From the NCBI GenBank assembly GCA_001896725.1, contig MPPA01000009.1, positions 248,001-312,000 of the forward strand: 64,000 bases of DNA, in the 5' to 3' direction. The notes under the pieces are model-generated. The model was not told the DNA's origin. It saw only the letters and a program-made list of their open reading frames with translations, and did no database searches. The DNA is from Methanococcoides sp. EBM-47 (GTDB lineage Archaea > Halobacteriota > Methanosarcinia > Methanosarcinales > Methanosarcinaceae). Shown here one piece after another: positions 1 through 8,615 of the stretch (within the stretch, counting starts at the first letter, position 1; every line of letters starts with the position of its first letter). The position numbers and the translations under genes were made by a program.

Positions 1-921
1 GATGGCCTGACAGGCGGGAATGTATCCGTTGCCAATGCATATCTTGCTGATATCACTGAGGATAAGGATAGGAGTGGCGTATATGGCAAACTTTCGGTTT
101 CAACCAACTTGGGATTCATATTCGGACCGGCGCTTGCAGGCTTGCTGAGCGTTACAGTATACGGCGAGGTACTACCTGTGATCTCTGCAATCCTGATATC
201 GTTTGCAGGAATATTGATGATAGTTTTTCTTGTGCCCGAGCCAAAGACACATGACTTGCATGGTCCTCAGACACTGGTGGATGGATCACAGTACACGGAC
301 ATACAGATCGGAGCTTCAAGCAATCTAGATAAACCTGGCTTTCTGGAAGTGATAAGGATGCAAGGTATTTTCAATCTTTTACTTATATATTTCCTTATAT
401 TCCTGGGTTATAGTATTTTTTATGCAGCCTTTCCTGTACATGCTGCAAACAACCTAATGTGGAATGCAGCTACCCTTGGTCTATATTTTTCTCTGCTCAG
501 CCTGCTCCTTGTCATTGTCGAGGGACCGGTTCTAACATGGGCCAGTAAAAGATGTTCTGACACTTCATTGTTAACTTTTGGCAGCTTTGTCCTATGCATC
601 AATTTCGTACTGCTTTTTTCCAGTACTGATCTTTTCACATACTGTGCATTGTTTTTCTTTGCAGTGGGGAATGGGTTCATGTGGCCTTCACTGATATCTA
701 TACTTTCAAAAACAGCTAAAAGGGAACATCAGGGGGCTGTGCAGGGTGCATCTATCAGTTTTGTCAGCCTTGCCAGCATCATCGGTCTTATAGCAGGAGG
801 ATTCATGTTCTCTTCCCTTGGTGCAGGTGCCTTCCTCATAGCAGGCGCAATGATGCTTAGTGCTTTTCTGTTATCCATCAAAATGGGACCTTTTAGACAG
901 AGGGCACAGGAAGACCGATGA
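1..921 (+). CDS. MFS transporter, C-terminal part (start outside window)
   Basis: Frame 1 is open from the first base to the TGA at 919-921, so the gene begins upstream of the window; the visible part is about 306 residues. It is a hydrophobic polytopic membrane protein. The early segment reads VANAYLADITEDKDRSGVYG and soon after GFIFGPALAGLL, which is the loop and helix pattern of drug/metabolite antiporters of the major facilitator superfamily, close to the tetracycline-efflux branch. A soluble linker at about residues 75-110 is the usual central loop, followed by six further helices. The substrate cannot be told from sequence. A TTG at 109 is internal and not a likely start. Confidence 0.85.
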   Translation, partial: DGLTGGNVSVANAYLADITEDKDRSGVYGKLSVSTNLGFIFGPALAGLLSVTVYGEVLPVISAILISFAGILMIVFLVPEPKTHDLHGPQTLVDGSQYTDIQIGASSNLDKPGFLEVIRMQGIFNLLLIYFLIFLGYSIFYAAFPVHAANNLMWNAATLGLYFSLLSLLLVIVEGPVLTWASKRCSDTSLLTFGSFVLCINFVLLFSSTDLFTYCALFFFAVGNGFMWPSLISILSKTAKREHQGAVQGASISFVSLASIIGLIAGGFMFSSLGAGAFLIAGAMMLSAFLLSIKMGPFRQRAQEDR

Positions 922-935
922 TAAAAACATCCTGT

Positions 936-1166
936 CTAGTCCTTTTTCTCAGCAGTGCTGAACCCTATAAGCACATAAGGTGTGCAGTGCCGCGTAATAC
1001 TAGTGAACAGACCTGAGAATGCTATGAGAGCTGTGACCCATTTCCATAGTCCAGGTTCTATCAGGTCCATGGCAAGTATCACAATTGCCACAGAGCCTAG
1101 CAATGCTCTAAATAACAGATCATAGCCGCCCACATTCTCCAGGGTAAACGTATCTTTGAGTTTCAC
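936..1166 (-). CDS. Small DUF2892-type membrane protein
   Basis: The protein has 76 residues with two hydrophobic segments, LLFRALLGSVAIVILAMDLI and WVTALIAFSGLFTSITR, then a Cys and a short tail. This is the pattern of the DUF2892 (YgaP-like inner-membrane) family, in which a short N-terminal stretch with an N-V-G-x-x-D motif precedes two helices; here it reads ENVGGYD. I place the start at the GTG at 1166 because GGAGGG lies 5 bases upstream. A longer frame to 1259 exists but has no ribosome site. Its function is unknown. It converges on the MFS gene with a 14-base gap. Confidence 0.7.
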   Translation of the reverse strand: MKLKDTFTLENVGGYDLLFRALLGSVAIVILAMDLIEPGLWKWVTALIAFSGLFTSITRHCTPYVLIGFSTAEKKD

Positions 1167-1503
1167 ATGATCCCTCCATTCTAATATTGTACAGTGGTCC
1201 AATATTAAAATATGTAATGCACCACAATGACAGTGGAGGAAGAACGTACGCATGAACATGAAAAAGGTATCGTGGGCCAGATCCGTCTTATAGTGACAGC
1301 AGAACTTCCCGTCGTACTTGATACAAAACCTCTATATGTATCATTGAACCGATCATATGGGTTTTGCAGAGGCCGAACATTTGTAAATCTTCATTCAGAA
1401 GATGCAGATTAGTATATGGACCAGTGACCAATAATGCCTTTTAAGGCCAGGTACATATTAGCAATCAATAATTATATTTATCATCATATGTTCTATTAAC
1501 GTA
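1167..1503. other. Intergenic region between divergent genes
   Basis: About 340 bases separate the DUF2892 gene and the anion transporter. The stretch before 1504 is AT-rich, with TTATATTTATCATC near 1467-1480 that could serve as a TATA element for the plus-strand gene. A 61-codon plus-strand frame at 1227-1412 has no ribosome site and no recognisable protein character, so I do not call it. Confidence 0.5.
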
Positions 1504-2745
1504 ATGATGCTACCCGTCTATGTCCTGTGTCTTGTATTTCTTTTAACGATCATTCGACAGATAGGCAATATCAGGCTTGACCTATGGCAGATAATGGGTC
1601 TTGGGGCATTTGTTGTATTGCTCACTGGCCAGATATCCATTCAGGAGGCCATTGAAGCTATCGATCTGGATGTAATGCTATTCCTCTTTGGTGTGTTCGC
1701 CATTGGACAGGCTCTGGAGACCAGTGGTTATCTTTCCTTTATTTCTTATAATCTATTTAAGACTGCAAAGAACATGGATGCCATTATCCTATACTTACTT
1801 TTTGGGATGGGCTTTGCATCGGCTTTTCTTATGAACGATACTTTGGCAATAATAGGTACCCCTGTAGTGCTCTTGCTTGCAAGACAACATCAGATCGAAC
1901 CAAAGGTGCTTTTACTTGCATTGGCCTTTGCTGTGACTACGGGTAGTGTTGCAAGCCCGATAGGCAATCCTCAGAACCTTCTGATAGCATTGAACAGTGG
2001 TATAAAAGATCCTTTTGTGGTCTTTGGACGATACCTGCTGCTTCCGACCATAGTTAATCTTATATTGACGTATCTTGTGCTCAAGTTCTTTTTCAGGGAA
2101 CATTTTTCTGCAGCGGCCCTGAACCATTCAACGTCTCAGATAAGCGATCCTAAACTTGCAGAACTATCCAGGATCTCACTTGTCTTATTTGTATTGCTGG
2201 TATGTGCAAAGATCCTTGTGCAGTTGTTTGTCATTTCCTTTGACTTCAGGCTGACATACATTGCCCTGATAGCTGCTATCCCGGTACTCGTCCTTAATGG
2301 CCGCAGATCTGAACTGATTAAAAGAATGGATTGGCACACCTTGGTTTTTTTTGTGGCTATGTTCATACTCATGGAAAGCGTGTGGAACACAGGGTTTTTC
2401 CAAAATTTTCTGACCGATACGCAACATAGTGTTATCTCGGTCCCTATGGTGTTAAGTGTAAGTGTCATTCTAAGTCAATTTATTTCTAACGTACCACTTG
2501 TAGCTCTGTATCTACCTATACTGTCCCATGCTTCAGTGGACACCGGTGGCCTGCTGGCACTTGCAGCAGGCAGTACCATTGCAGGCAATCTCTCTATCTT
2601 AGGTGCAGCAAGTAATGTGATCATTATTCACAATGCTGAGAAAAAAGGCAATATTAGGCTTACTTTTATGGAGTTCTTCAGGATAGGAGTGCCACTTACA
2701 ATGATCCAAACAGGGATCTATTGGTTTTTCCTATCTTTCCGATGA
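1504..2745 (+). CDS. SLC13/ArsB-like (ion transporter superfamily) permease
   Basis: This 413-residue integral membrane protein has about 11 hydrophobic segments. It resembles the ArsB/NhaD/SLC13 branch of the ion transporter superfamily: an early helix followed by LDVMLFLFGVFAIGQALETS, a re-entrant type segment with FLMNDTLAIIGTPVVLLL, then TTGSVASPIGNPQNLL. The N-D-T and S-P-I-G-N-P-Q-N motifs are the substrate or cation-binding loops of this family, and a second-half repeat SQFISNVPLVALYLPIL plus SILGAASNVIII is visible. The substrate may be an anion such as arsenite, sulfate or a dicarboxylate, or Na+/H+; the sequence does not decide. It stands alone, with no ars genes adjacent. Confidence 0.85.
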   Translation: MMLPVYVLCLVFLLTIIRQIGNIRLDLWQIMGLGAFVVLLTGQISIQEAIEAIDLDVMLFLFGVFAIGQALETSGYLSFISYNLFKTAKNMDAIILYLLFGMGFASAFLMNDTLAIIGTPVVLLLARQHQIEPKVLLLALAFAVTTGSVASPIGNPQNLLIALNSGIKDPFVVFGRYLLLPTIVNLILTYLVLKFFFREHFSAAALNHSTSQISDPKLAELSRISLVLFVLLVCAKILVQLFVISFDFRLTYIALIAAIPVLVLNGRRSELIKRMDWHTLVFFVAMFILMESVWNTGFFQNFLTDTQHSVISVPMVLSVSVILSQFISNVPLVALYLPILSHASVDTGGLLALAAGSTIAGNLSILGAASNVIIIHNAEKKGNIRLTFMEFFRIGVPLTMIQTGIYWFFLSFR

Positions 2746-2769
2746 TCCAACATTTTAGTTCATAGTTCC

Positions 2770-3060
2770 ATGACCATAAGATTGGAAGTCAATGAATGTG
2801 ACTTCCATCAATTGGAATGGCAGTTGTCAACGCTTCAGGAAAATTATGAGGCGCTTGGAGCGCTTGGGATTCAAAGAAAGCTAGGGAGTGGAAAGGAAAG
2901 GAAAGGAAAGGATCAGTATGAAAGTTCCATTGATGCAATCCAATATACCATTTCATCTGCCAGAACAAATATCCTATACCCTTTATTTGTTTTCTCTGAG
3001 AATAAAAATAAAAAACTGTATGACTATCTAATGTTCTTCAGTGGGCCTGACCGGATTTGA
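2770..3060 (+). CDS. Doubtful small ORF containing a GGAAA tandem repeat
   Basis: A 96-codon frame begins 24 bases after the permease gene. The N-terminal half (MTIRLEVNECDFHQLEWQL) looks mildly protein-like, but the middle is translated from four GGAAA units (2890-2912) and the last codons run into the 3' end of the opposite-strand tRNA. There is no clear ribosome site. Chance, a decayed gene and a small real protein are all possible; I lean to non-coding or decayed. Confidence 0.25.
   Translation: MTIRLEVNECDFHQLEWQLSTLQENYEALGALGIQRKLGSGKERKGKDQYESSIDAIQYTISSARTNILYPLFVFSENKNKKLYDYLMFFSGPDRI
2890..2912. repeat. (GGAAA)4 pentanucleotide tandem repeat
   Basis: Four perfect copies of GGAAA are followed by GGAT. 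Because the unit is 5 bases, a change in copy number would shift the frame of the weak ORF that contains it. Confidence 0.85.
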
Positions 3061-3116
3061 ACCGGTGACCGCCCGGTTATGAGCCGGGCGCTCTAACCTG
3101 ACTAAGCTACAGGCCC
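3042..3116 (-). tRNA. tRNA with CAT anticodon (elongator Met or Ile2)
   Basis: The minus strand folds into a full cloverleaf. The acceptor starts GGGCCTG and ends CAGGCCC with discriminator A. The anticodon stem is CCCGG/CCGGG with loop CTCATAA, so the anticodon is CAT, and the T-arm carries GGTTCAAATCC. CCA is not encoded. It lacks the G-C triple of initiator tRNAs, so it is either elongator Met or the AUA-reading Ile2 whose C34 is modified to agmatidine in archaea; sequence alone does not settle this. Confidence 0.93.
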
Positions 3117-3139
3117 TCCACGAAAAAAAGATTTAAGTA

Positions 3140-3212
3140 CGCCGCCAACAGGACTCGAACCTGTGACATTCTGGTTAACAGCCAGACACTCTACCAACTG
3201 AGTTATGACGGC
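3140..3212 (-). tRNA. tRNA-Asn (GTT)
   Basis: The minus strand gives a 73-base cloverleaf. The acceptor GCCGTCA pairs with TGGCGGC with one T-G wobble, and the discriminator is G. The D-arm is AACTCAGTTGGTAGAGT, the anticodon stem is TCTGG/CCAGA with loop CTGTTAA (anticodon GTT), and the T-arm is CAGGTTCGAGTCCTG. CCA is not encoded. It lies 23 bases upstream of the CAT tRNA on the same strand, so the two are probably co-transcribed. Confidence 0.95.
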
Positions 3213-3384
3213 TTATATCAGCGCCCTAAGTGCGGAACCTCTTAATGCACTTATTGTTTTTAAACTTTGTGTTCGCAGGCCCTTATTCCTCTTTAAGGTA
3301 ATGCTAAATTGCACATTCGTTGAAAATATTTGGCATACAATATTAAAATTTTTGTTACCACTCAGACCGGTTTGCCCATACATC

Positions 3385-4401
3385 CTATACTACACCAATG
3401 ATGGGGATCGGCTCCCCGCAATGAGGGCACGTTCCCTCTGGAGTAATATCGTACCTGACCACAGAGAACATCCCTCTCTTGATCAATAACTTCCTGCATA
3501 CCGGACAATAGGTGTTCTCATGATCGTGACCAGGCACATTGCCTATGTATACGAACTTCATGCCCGCCTTTCTGGCTGTAAAATATGCTTCTTCTAATTT
3601 ATGGATCGGAGTGGAGATAATATCTGACATATGGTACTGCGGATGGAAACGTGTGAAGTGTAAAGGAGTATCAGCTCCAAGGTTCTCGTATACCCAGTTT
3701 ATCAAGTTCCGTATCTCTTCGCAAGAGTCATTGTATTGAGGAATCACAAGGTTTACAACTTCCACATGTATTCCAAGTTCACGGGCAAGCTTAGCTGATT
3801 CCAGTACAGGGCTAAGCTTTGCACTGGCAACCTTTTTGTAAAAATCTTCTGTAAAAGCCTTGATGTCTACTCTGAAAGCATCCAGATATGGAGATATGTT
3901 CTCCAACGCTTCTTTAGTGATATATCCATTTGTAATATATGCCGTTGCAAGCCCCGCTTCTTTTGCAAGCCTTGCGCAGTCATACGTATACTCATACCAT
4001 ATAGTAGGTTCATTATATGTCCATGCAATGGTCCTTGCACCTGCAGCAAGTGCTCTTTGCACAGCCTCTTCAGGTGTGATCTCCACAGTACTGACCTCAT
4101 TGATCCCTATCTGGGATATGGTCCAGTTCTGACAATGTTCACATCTGAAATTACATCCCAGAGTACCCAATGAATATGCGAGTGTACCCGGATAAAAATG
4201 GAACAATGGTTTTTTCTCGATAGGATCAATTGCCTCACTGGAAACAGTGTTGTATATCAAAGTATAATAGGTACCATTTCTGTTCTCGCGCACCCGACAA
4301 AATCCTTTTTTTCCATCAGCTACTATACATCGATGACTACAAACCCGGCAACGGACCTTGTTCCCGTCTAATTTGTCGTAAAGTACGGCTTCCTTGATCA
4401 T
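3385..4401 (-). CDS. AmmeMemoRadiSam-system-type radical SAM protein
   Basis: The protein has 338 residues. The radical SAM cluster motif CNFRCEHC is at Cys83, Cys87 and Cys90, followed by QNW, as in the pyruvate formate-lyase-activating-like group named the AmmeMemoRadiSam radical SAM enzyme. An N-terminal Cys group (residues 18, 21, 25, 35) and a C-terminal pair of CPxC motifs (CPVC and CPHC) suggest extra metal sites, also normal for this family. The family is often found with Memo and AMMECR1 proteins, but neither is adjacent here. The substrate is unknown. It starts at ATG 4401. Confidence 0.88.
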   Translation of the reverse strand: MIKEAVLYDKLDGNKVRCRVCSHRCIVADGKKGFCRVRENRNGTYYTLIYNTVSSEAIDPIEKKPLFHFYPGTLAYSLGTLGCNFRCEHCQNWTISQIGINEVSTVEITPEEAVQRALAAGARTIAWTYNEPTIWYEYTYDCARLAKEAGLATAYITNGYITKEALENISPYLDAFRVDIKAFTEDFYKKVASAKLSPVLESAKLARELGIHVEVVNLVIPQYNDSCEEIRNLINWVYENLGADTPLHFTRFHPQYHMSDIISTPIHKLEEAYFTARKAGMKFVYIGNVPGHDHENTYCPVCRKLLIKRGMFSVVRYDITPEGTCPHCGEPIPIIGVV

Positions 4402-4443
4402 AGGTATCCCCCAAGATTACATCGTGTTCAAAAGACTTAAATC

Positions 4444-4911
4444 TTATTTAATGATGGGGGCTGAGGCCATATATGTGAAATGCGCTTTTCCCATATCATT
4501 GAAACTTAAGGCACATCGGGATCCTGTCGATGTATCCATGATCACATCGATAGTATTGTGCACTGTGCTTCTCATGCTATATAAGAGACTATTTCCATCA
4601 CAGAACGATCGCTCATTTGAGAATGTGCATGGATGAATAGGTTTCACTGCACCAGTATCGTGAAATTTCTTATATTCATCAGGAACGACATATTCAATAA
4701 GTGGGTCATGCATCAGTGGACCATATGATGGGAAGGAACGAAAAGATCTTTTTCAGGATCGTAGTTTACCACCTTAAATAGCCGAATAAAGGAAATCCGT
4801 TGATCTTCTGGGGTTATTTCTCTGGACTACTTTGGCTATCCTTGTTCCATCCGGTAAGGTCCTTATAGAGGCATGAAGCCCACTTATATCGCCATCATCA
4901 TCATTATTATA
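4444..4911 (-). pseudogene. Decayed protein gene in three frames, family unknown
   Basis: Reading the minus strand from 4911 down, three consecutive open pieces lie end to end in different frames. The first is 4777-4911 (GLHASIRTLPDGTRIAKVV), the second 4716-4826 (ITPEDQRISFIRLFKVVNYD), and the third 4444-4713 (starting MHDPLIEYVVPDEYKKFHD). Each has the composition of a real protein. The pieces abut at a frameshift near 4815 and a TGA at 4713-4715, so together they look like one gene broken by at least one frameshift and one stop. I do not recognise the family. The start of the original gene is not visible. Confidence 0.45.
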
Positions 4912-5240
4912 CTAATGATAGATATTGAATTATAATTGATTTTTGCCATATATAATATTTATCTACATTCCAGTTCAAAACTATGACCTTAAAGACCAGT
5001 GGATGTAAACCTTATTAAGGTCCTAAATAAAACAGCTTTTTACTAGTGAGGTCAAACCCCAGGAATAAAGAAGAGCACACTATATTCCTTTAATTTCTTA
5101 CAATAATGGTCGATCACGGGCTTCAATTGACTTTTTTAGACATTTCGTTATATAGAAGTATATGGCCTGAAAGGCCTAATACAAAAGGCTGCTGATCTGC
5201 GTACTGAGCAGCCTGCATAGTTAGTTCATCGAACAGGTCA
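4912..5240. other. Intergenic, nothing recognised
   Basis: About 330 AT-rich bases lie between the decayed gene and the PfkB gene. I see no tRNA, no convincing frame and no strong repeat. An imperfect hairpin (AAAAGGCTGCTGATCTG to GAGCAGCCTGC) at 5182-5215 is close to the 3' end of the PfkB gene and may help end its transcript. Confidence 0.4.
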
Positions 5241-6134
5241 TTATTTAGGTAGTGGCCCAAAATGTACTTCAAACCTTTCCTGCATCATTTCCCAGGTTGG
5301 CAACTTTACCTGGCATCCGATGACCTCTACTACAAAGGATGCTACTGTTGCACCTATCCTGCCGCAGGTTTCCATATCATGGCCCCGTGTGAACGCTAAC
5401 AGGAACCCTGCCCTGTATGCATCACCTGCACCTGTAGGGTCAATTGCCTTCACCGGTACCACAGGTATACAATACTGTGCATCTTTCGTGTGTATCCTGC
5501 TACCCCGGGAATCGTATGTCACCACAATGGTATCGATCCCTGCCTTGAGTTCTTCGAAGGAAAGACCGGTCATTTCACATACTCTCTTTATCTCGTGCCG
5601 GTTAGCGAAAAGTATATCTGTGTGCTCCAGTATGGTCTCCAGGTCCTTACGATCATATGTGATAAGGTCCTGTCCGGGATCGAAGGAAACAAAATTCGCC
5701 TTTTTTGCTATTCTTGCATTGAAAGAGCATTCAGAAGTTGCAAGGTGCACAAGGTCAACTTCAGGAGGTTCCAGTTCTTTCAGGAGTGCAGAAGCACCCC
5801 AGTGGAAGTATGTGCTCTGATTATGTTCCCTGTCAGTAAAGACGAACGCCTTTGTGACCTTCTGGTCTTTGCACCTATATATTAAAGAGAGATCTACACC
5901 CAGTGATCTAAGATACTCTTCATATCCAGAACTTCCAAAGTCCTCTCCTACGGCAGATATCAGTTGACCTTTACCACCAAGGGTGGCAATACCTACTGCA
6001 ATATTGGCAGCTCCGCCTCCGAAATACTCGCGGTAATCAATAATAGGATAAGATTCATTGTGGCAGGATATGTGCTCCACATCAAAAAGCAGGTCAATGG
6101 CTGCATGTCCAACAACTGATATTGTCCGGTCCAT
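5241..6134 (-). CDS. PfkB-family sugar or nucleoside kinase
   Basis: The protein has 297 residues with the ribokinase/PfkB signatures. The N-terminal glycine region is FGGGAANIAVGIATLGG at residues 38-54, and the C-terminal IDPTGAGDAYRAGF at 231-244 has the catalytic Asp in GAGD (235-238). Kinases of this size in methanogens include the broad-specificity nucleoside kinase characterised from Methanocaldococcus, which is my best guess; ribokinase or fructokinase activity cannot be excluded. GAGGAG 6 bases before ATG 6134 supports the start. It is the last gene of a minus-strand run after UPF0212, 15 bases downstream of it. Confidence 0.87.
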   Translation of the reverse strand: MDRTISVVGHAAIDLLFDVEHISCHNESYPIIDYREYFGGGAANIAVGIATLGGKGQLISAVGEDFGSSGYEEYLRSLGVDLSLIYRCKDQKVTKAFVFTDREHNQSTYFHWGASALLKELEPPEVDLVHLATSECSFNARIAKKANFVSFDPGQDLITYDRKDLETILEHTDILFANRHEIKRVCEMTGLSFEELKAGIDTIVVTYDSRGSRIHTKDAQYCIPVVPVKAIDPTGAGDAYRAGFLLAFTRGHDMETCGRIGATVASFVVEVIGCQVKLPTWEMMQERFEVHFGPLPK

Positions 6135-6149
6135 ATTTATCTCCTCTTT

Positions 6150-6491
6150 TTATTGGAACTCTTCAACATCGACGACCTTCAGAGGAACATCCCTTAATGC
6201 CCTCCCAATTACGGATTTAGCTATCCTTGATGCATGCTCTTCGCTTTCGGCATCAAATACTTTCATTTCAAGCACAAGGCCGACAATTGCAGTGTTCGCA
6301 GTGAGGAATACACTGCTGAAGGCTTCCTCGCAGGCAGGGCAAAAGGTGGTGCCAACGTCCACTTCCACAAAATCGAGCTTAGGGTTCAGTCGTTTACCTG
6401 CCTCGGAGATTGCTACTCCAATAGCGTCATCCGGGCTATTCACATCTCTGACCAACCAGGCAGCTTCAAGTACAACATTATAATTTGACAT
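6150..6491 (-). CDS. UPF0212 (DUF555) family protein
   Basis: This is a 113-residue protein of the archaeal UPF0212/DUF555 family, recognised by the opening [15 protein letters not shown], the central [10 protein letters not shown] with a CxxC pair, and the acidic C-terminus. Its function is unknown; CxxC followed by E-E suggests a metal or redox role, but this is inference. GGAG 8 bases before ATG 6491 supports the start. It lies between the DUF357 gene (42 bases) and the PfkB kinase gene (15 bases) on the same strand, so the three are probably one transcript. Confidence 0.85.
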   Translation of the reverse strand: MSNYNVVLEAAWLVRDVNSPDDAIGVAISEAGKRLNPKLDFVEVDVGTTFCPACEEAFSSVFLTANTAIVGLVLEMKVFDAESEEHASRIAKSVIGRALRDVPLKVVDVEEFQ

Positions 6492-6533
6492 ATACTCGTC
6501 TCCGGGAAATTGAGTTCTATCACTTTTCAGGGT

Positions 6534-6815
6534 TTATATAGTGAATAGTTTATCATCATCCACCTTAAACACTCCAAGACGTGCCCCGGCATCCAGCCAT
6601 GCATGTCCGTAACTGAAACATATAAGAGCATTCACAAGGTCCCCATTGTATATAAAATGGTTCCCATCCTCATAATATGATCTTGCCATTGTATGAAAGT
6701 CATTTGCGATTGCGTACATGTGTGAATCCTTGATAGGAGCAAACTCTGCTTTTTCCAGTGCTTGCCTTAGTAGTTTCTCATATCTTTTAACCTTTTCATT
6801 CAGATCAGCAGGCAA
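6534..6815 (-). CDS. DUF357 family protein, TTG start
   Basis: This 93-residue, mostly helical protein of the archaeal DUF357 family includes LNEKVKRYEKLLRQALEKA and a conserved segment FHTMARSYYEDGNHF followed by NALICFSYGHAWLDAGARLG. Its function is unknown. The start is TTG at 6815 with AAGGAGG ending 6 bases before it. An ATG at 6820 in another frame would give only a few codons. The ribosome site overlaps the end of the HerA gene, so translation of the two is likely linked. Confidence 0.85.
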   Translation of the reverse strand: MPADLNEKVKRYEKLLRQALEKAEFAPIKDSHMYAIANDFHTMARSYYEDGNHFIYNGDLVNALICFSYGHAWLDAGARLGVFKVDDDKLFTI

Positions 6816-6826
6816 ACCATTCCTCC

Positions 6827-8512
6827 TTATTTGCTCGCACCGAATATTTTCTTGAAAAGACTTCCTCCTTCTTCTGTTTTTCCTTCTCGCGAAGGTTTTC
6901 TTTTGGGAGGAGGTGCCGTGGTGGCCTTTACAGGTATGTGCTCTTCTCCAGGATACTGCTTTTCAGCATGTCCTTGTATTAATGGCTGCATATGTACAGA
7001 CTCTATCGGTTGTTTCCTGGTCGATGTTCCCTGAGCAGGATTAAGATCAATACTTCTCATTACGTTAACAGACTCACCACCGTGTTTACTTTTCCGCACC
7101 CTGATATCCACAAGGATCGGTCGCTCAATATCTGTGCTCACCAGCATGGCAACTCCTGGTGGCAGCCGCATGAGTTCGTCCTCCACGTAGGAGCTGACAC
7201 CCTCAAGGCCTTTACTAATGGCCTTCAGGTCGTTGGGATTGGTCACTTTCATGATTATCTGGGTACCGCACTGAGAAAGAATGTTCTTGTCCACACGTGC
7301 GGGCCTCTGGGAGATCACCATCATGCCAAGACCGAACTTACGCCCTTCGGAAGCAATGGTCCTCAATACATCGGAACTTAGTGTTTTACTGAAACCTTTT
7401 TCTGGTGCGTAGTTATGAGCTTCTTCGATGACCAGCATGCCAGGAGGGATTGTATTCATCTTTCGGGCCTCGAACAATGTACTGCACAGGCGTGCAACGA
7501 CCATCGATTGGATGTCCGGAGCCACACCTTTGAAGTCTATAATAGAAGCTCTGCCCGGTTGCACCAGATCCTCGATCGATGTGGGATTTGTGGACAATAT
7601 ACCCGTCTCCCTAATTTCTTCAAGGAAACTGATTATATTCCATTTTGCCTTACTGTCATTGTTCTTGACCTCAAAGATGATATCATCAAGAGTATAGTTA
7701 TCCTTCTCAGCTTTGATCTTATCAATGGCCTCATAGAGAATTCCTATATGGGTACTGGTGAAGTTATTAGGAAAAGCTCCACTCAATTCTTTTGCCGTCA
7801 GGTTAATACCATTAAGCCTAAAAACCTCATCAGCCTTTGGGTTCAAGCTCTTGTTGGCCGGAGTGTACACAGTAACATATTGTGCATACGATCTTGGAGC
7901 GACCTTGAACCTTCCTGCAACTTCTGTACTGATGACCCCTTCCTCTTTCAATGATGCATATTCGCTATGTGGGTCAATGATCAGCAGGGGCACTTTGCGG
8001 TCCAGCATCTCTTCGAGGAGCACACCTGCAGTATAGGACTTACCGCTTCCTGTCTTTGCAAGGATGCTGCAATGCTTCTGCACAAGACTGTTCACATTGA
8101 GATGTACAGGTATGTCTGTACCTTCGAGCATACCAATGAACATTTCTTTTCCGGAGAGGCCAAGGGAATTACAGATAAGCTCGTTGTTCGCCTTGTATAT
8201 CGGGTCTCCGGGACTAAAAGGAGTAGTAGGTGATCTTAGCAGTCCAGAATCATCACGCTTTCCGATAACGTTCACATCAGCTATTATCCTGTCCCCACTT
8301 TTATCCTTGCGGCTTCCATTCCTTGCTTCTTCTATAGAATAACTCTCTCCTGAGCGGGTAACGGACAGTACCTGTGCAAGCACCCAGCCATCGACCTCAT
8401 GCCACGCTTTTATGTATCCTCCCTGATGCACACTGGTGCTGTCCGATAATAATACCTTGAAGTTGGATGTACCCGCTTCTCCGAATATCACGCCAACAGC
8501 ATCTCGAACCAT
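6827..8512 (-). CDS. HerA-like DNA-translocating ATPase (DUF87)
   Basis: The protein has 561 residues from the ATG at 8512, chosen because GAGGG lies just upstream within the codons of an alternative ATG at 8524. Its order is an N-terminal HAS-barrel-like beta domain (about 1-110), a Walker A motif KTGSGKS near residue 153-159, IIDPHSEY, a Walker B region MLVIEEAHNY, a sensor segment SEGRKFGLGMMVISQRPARV, and a basic tail. This is the HerA/FtsK-like ATPase family. HerA normally pairs with NurA in DNA-end resection beside Mre11-Rad50, but no nurA, mre11 or rad50 is visible here, so this may be a paralogue with a separate role. Confidence 0.88.
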   Translation of the reverse strand: MVRDAVGVIFGEAGTSNFKVLLSDSTSVHQGGYIKAWHEVDGWVLAQVLSVTRSGESYSIEEARNGSRKDKSGDRIIADVNVIGKRDDSGLLRSPTTPFSPGDPIYKANNELICNSLGLSGKEMFIGMLEGTDIPVHLNVNSLVQKHCSILAKTGSGKSYTAGVLLEEMLDRKVPLLIIDPHSEYASLKEEGVISTEVAGRFKVAPRSYAQYVTVYTPANKSLNPKADEVFRLNGINLTAKELSGAFPNNFTSTHIGILYEAIDKIKAEKDNYTLDDIIFEVKNNDSKAKWNIISFLEEIRETGILSTNPTSIEDLVQPGRASIIDFKGVAPDIQSMVVARLCSTLFEARKMNTIPPGMLVIEEAHNYAPEKGFSKTLSSDVLRTIASEGRKFGLGMMVISQRPARVDKNILSQCGTQIIMKVTNPNDLKAISKGLEGVSSYVEDELMRLPPGVAMLVSTDIERPILVDIRVRKSKHGGESVNVMRSIDLNPAQGTSTRKQPIESVHMQPLIQGHAEKQYPGEEHIPVKATTAPPPKRKPSREGKTEEGGSLFKKIFGASK

Positions 8513-8615
8513 TTTTTCCCTCATGTTGATCTAAATTATAATATATTTGATAATATATTATCATGTCTTATGTTGTTTTAATATATAGACCTATACTCTA
8601 TAATATACATCACTA

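Noticed and set aside
1227-1412. 61-codon plus-strand frame
   Set aside because: It has no ribosome site, overlaps the leader of the divergent small membrane protein gene and has no recognisable protein features.
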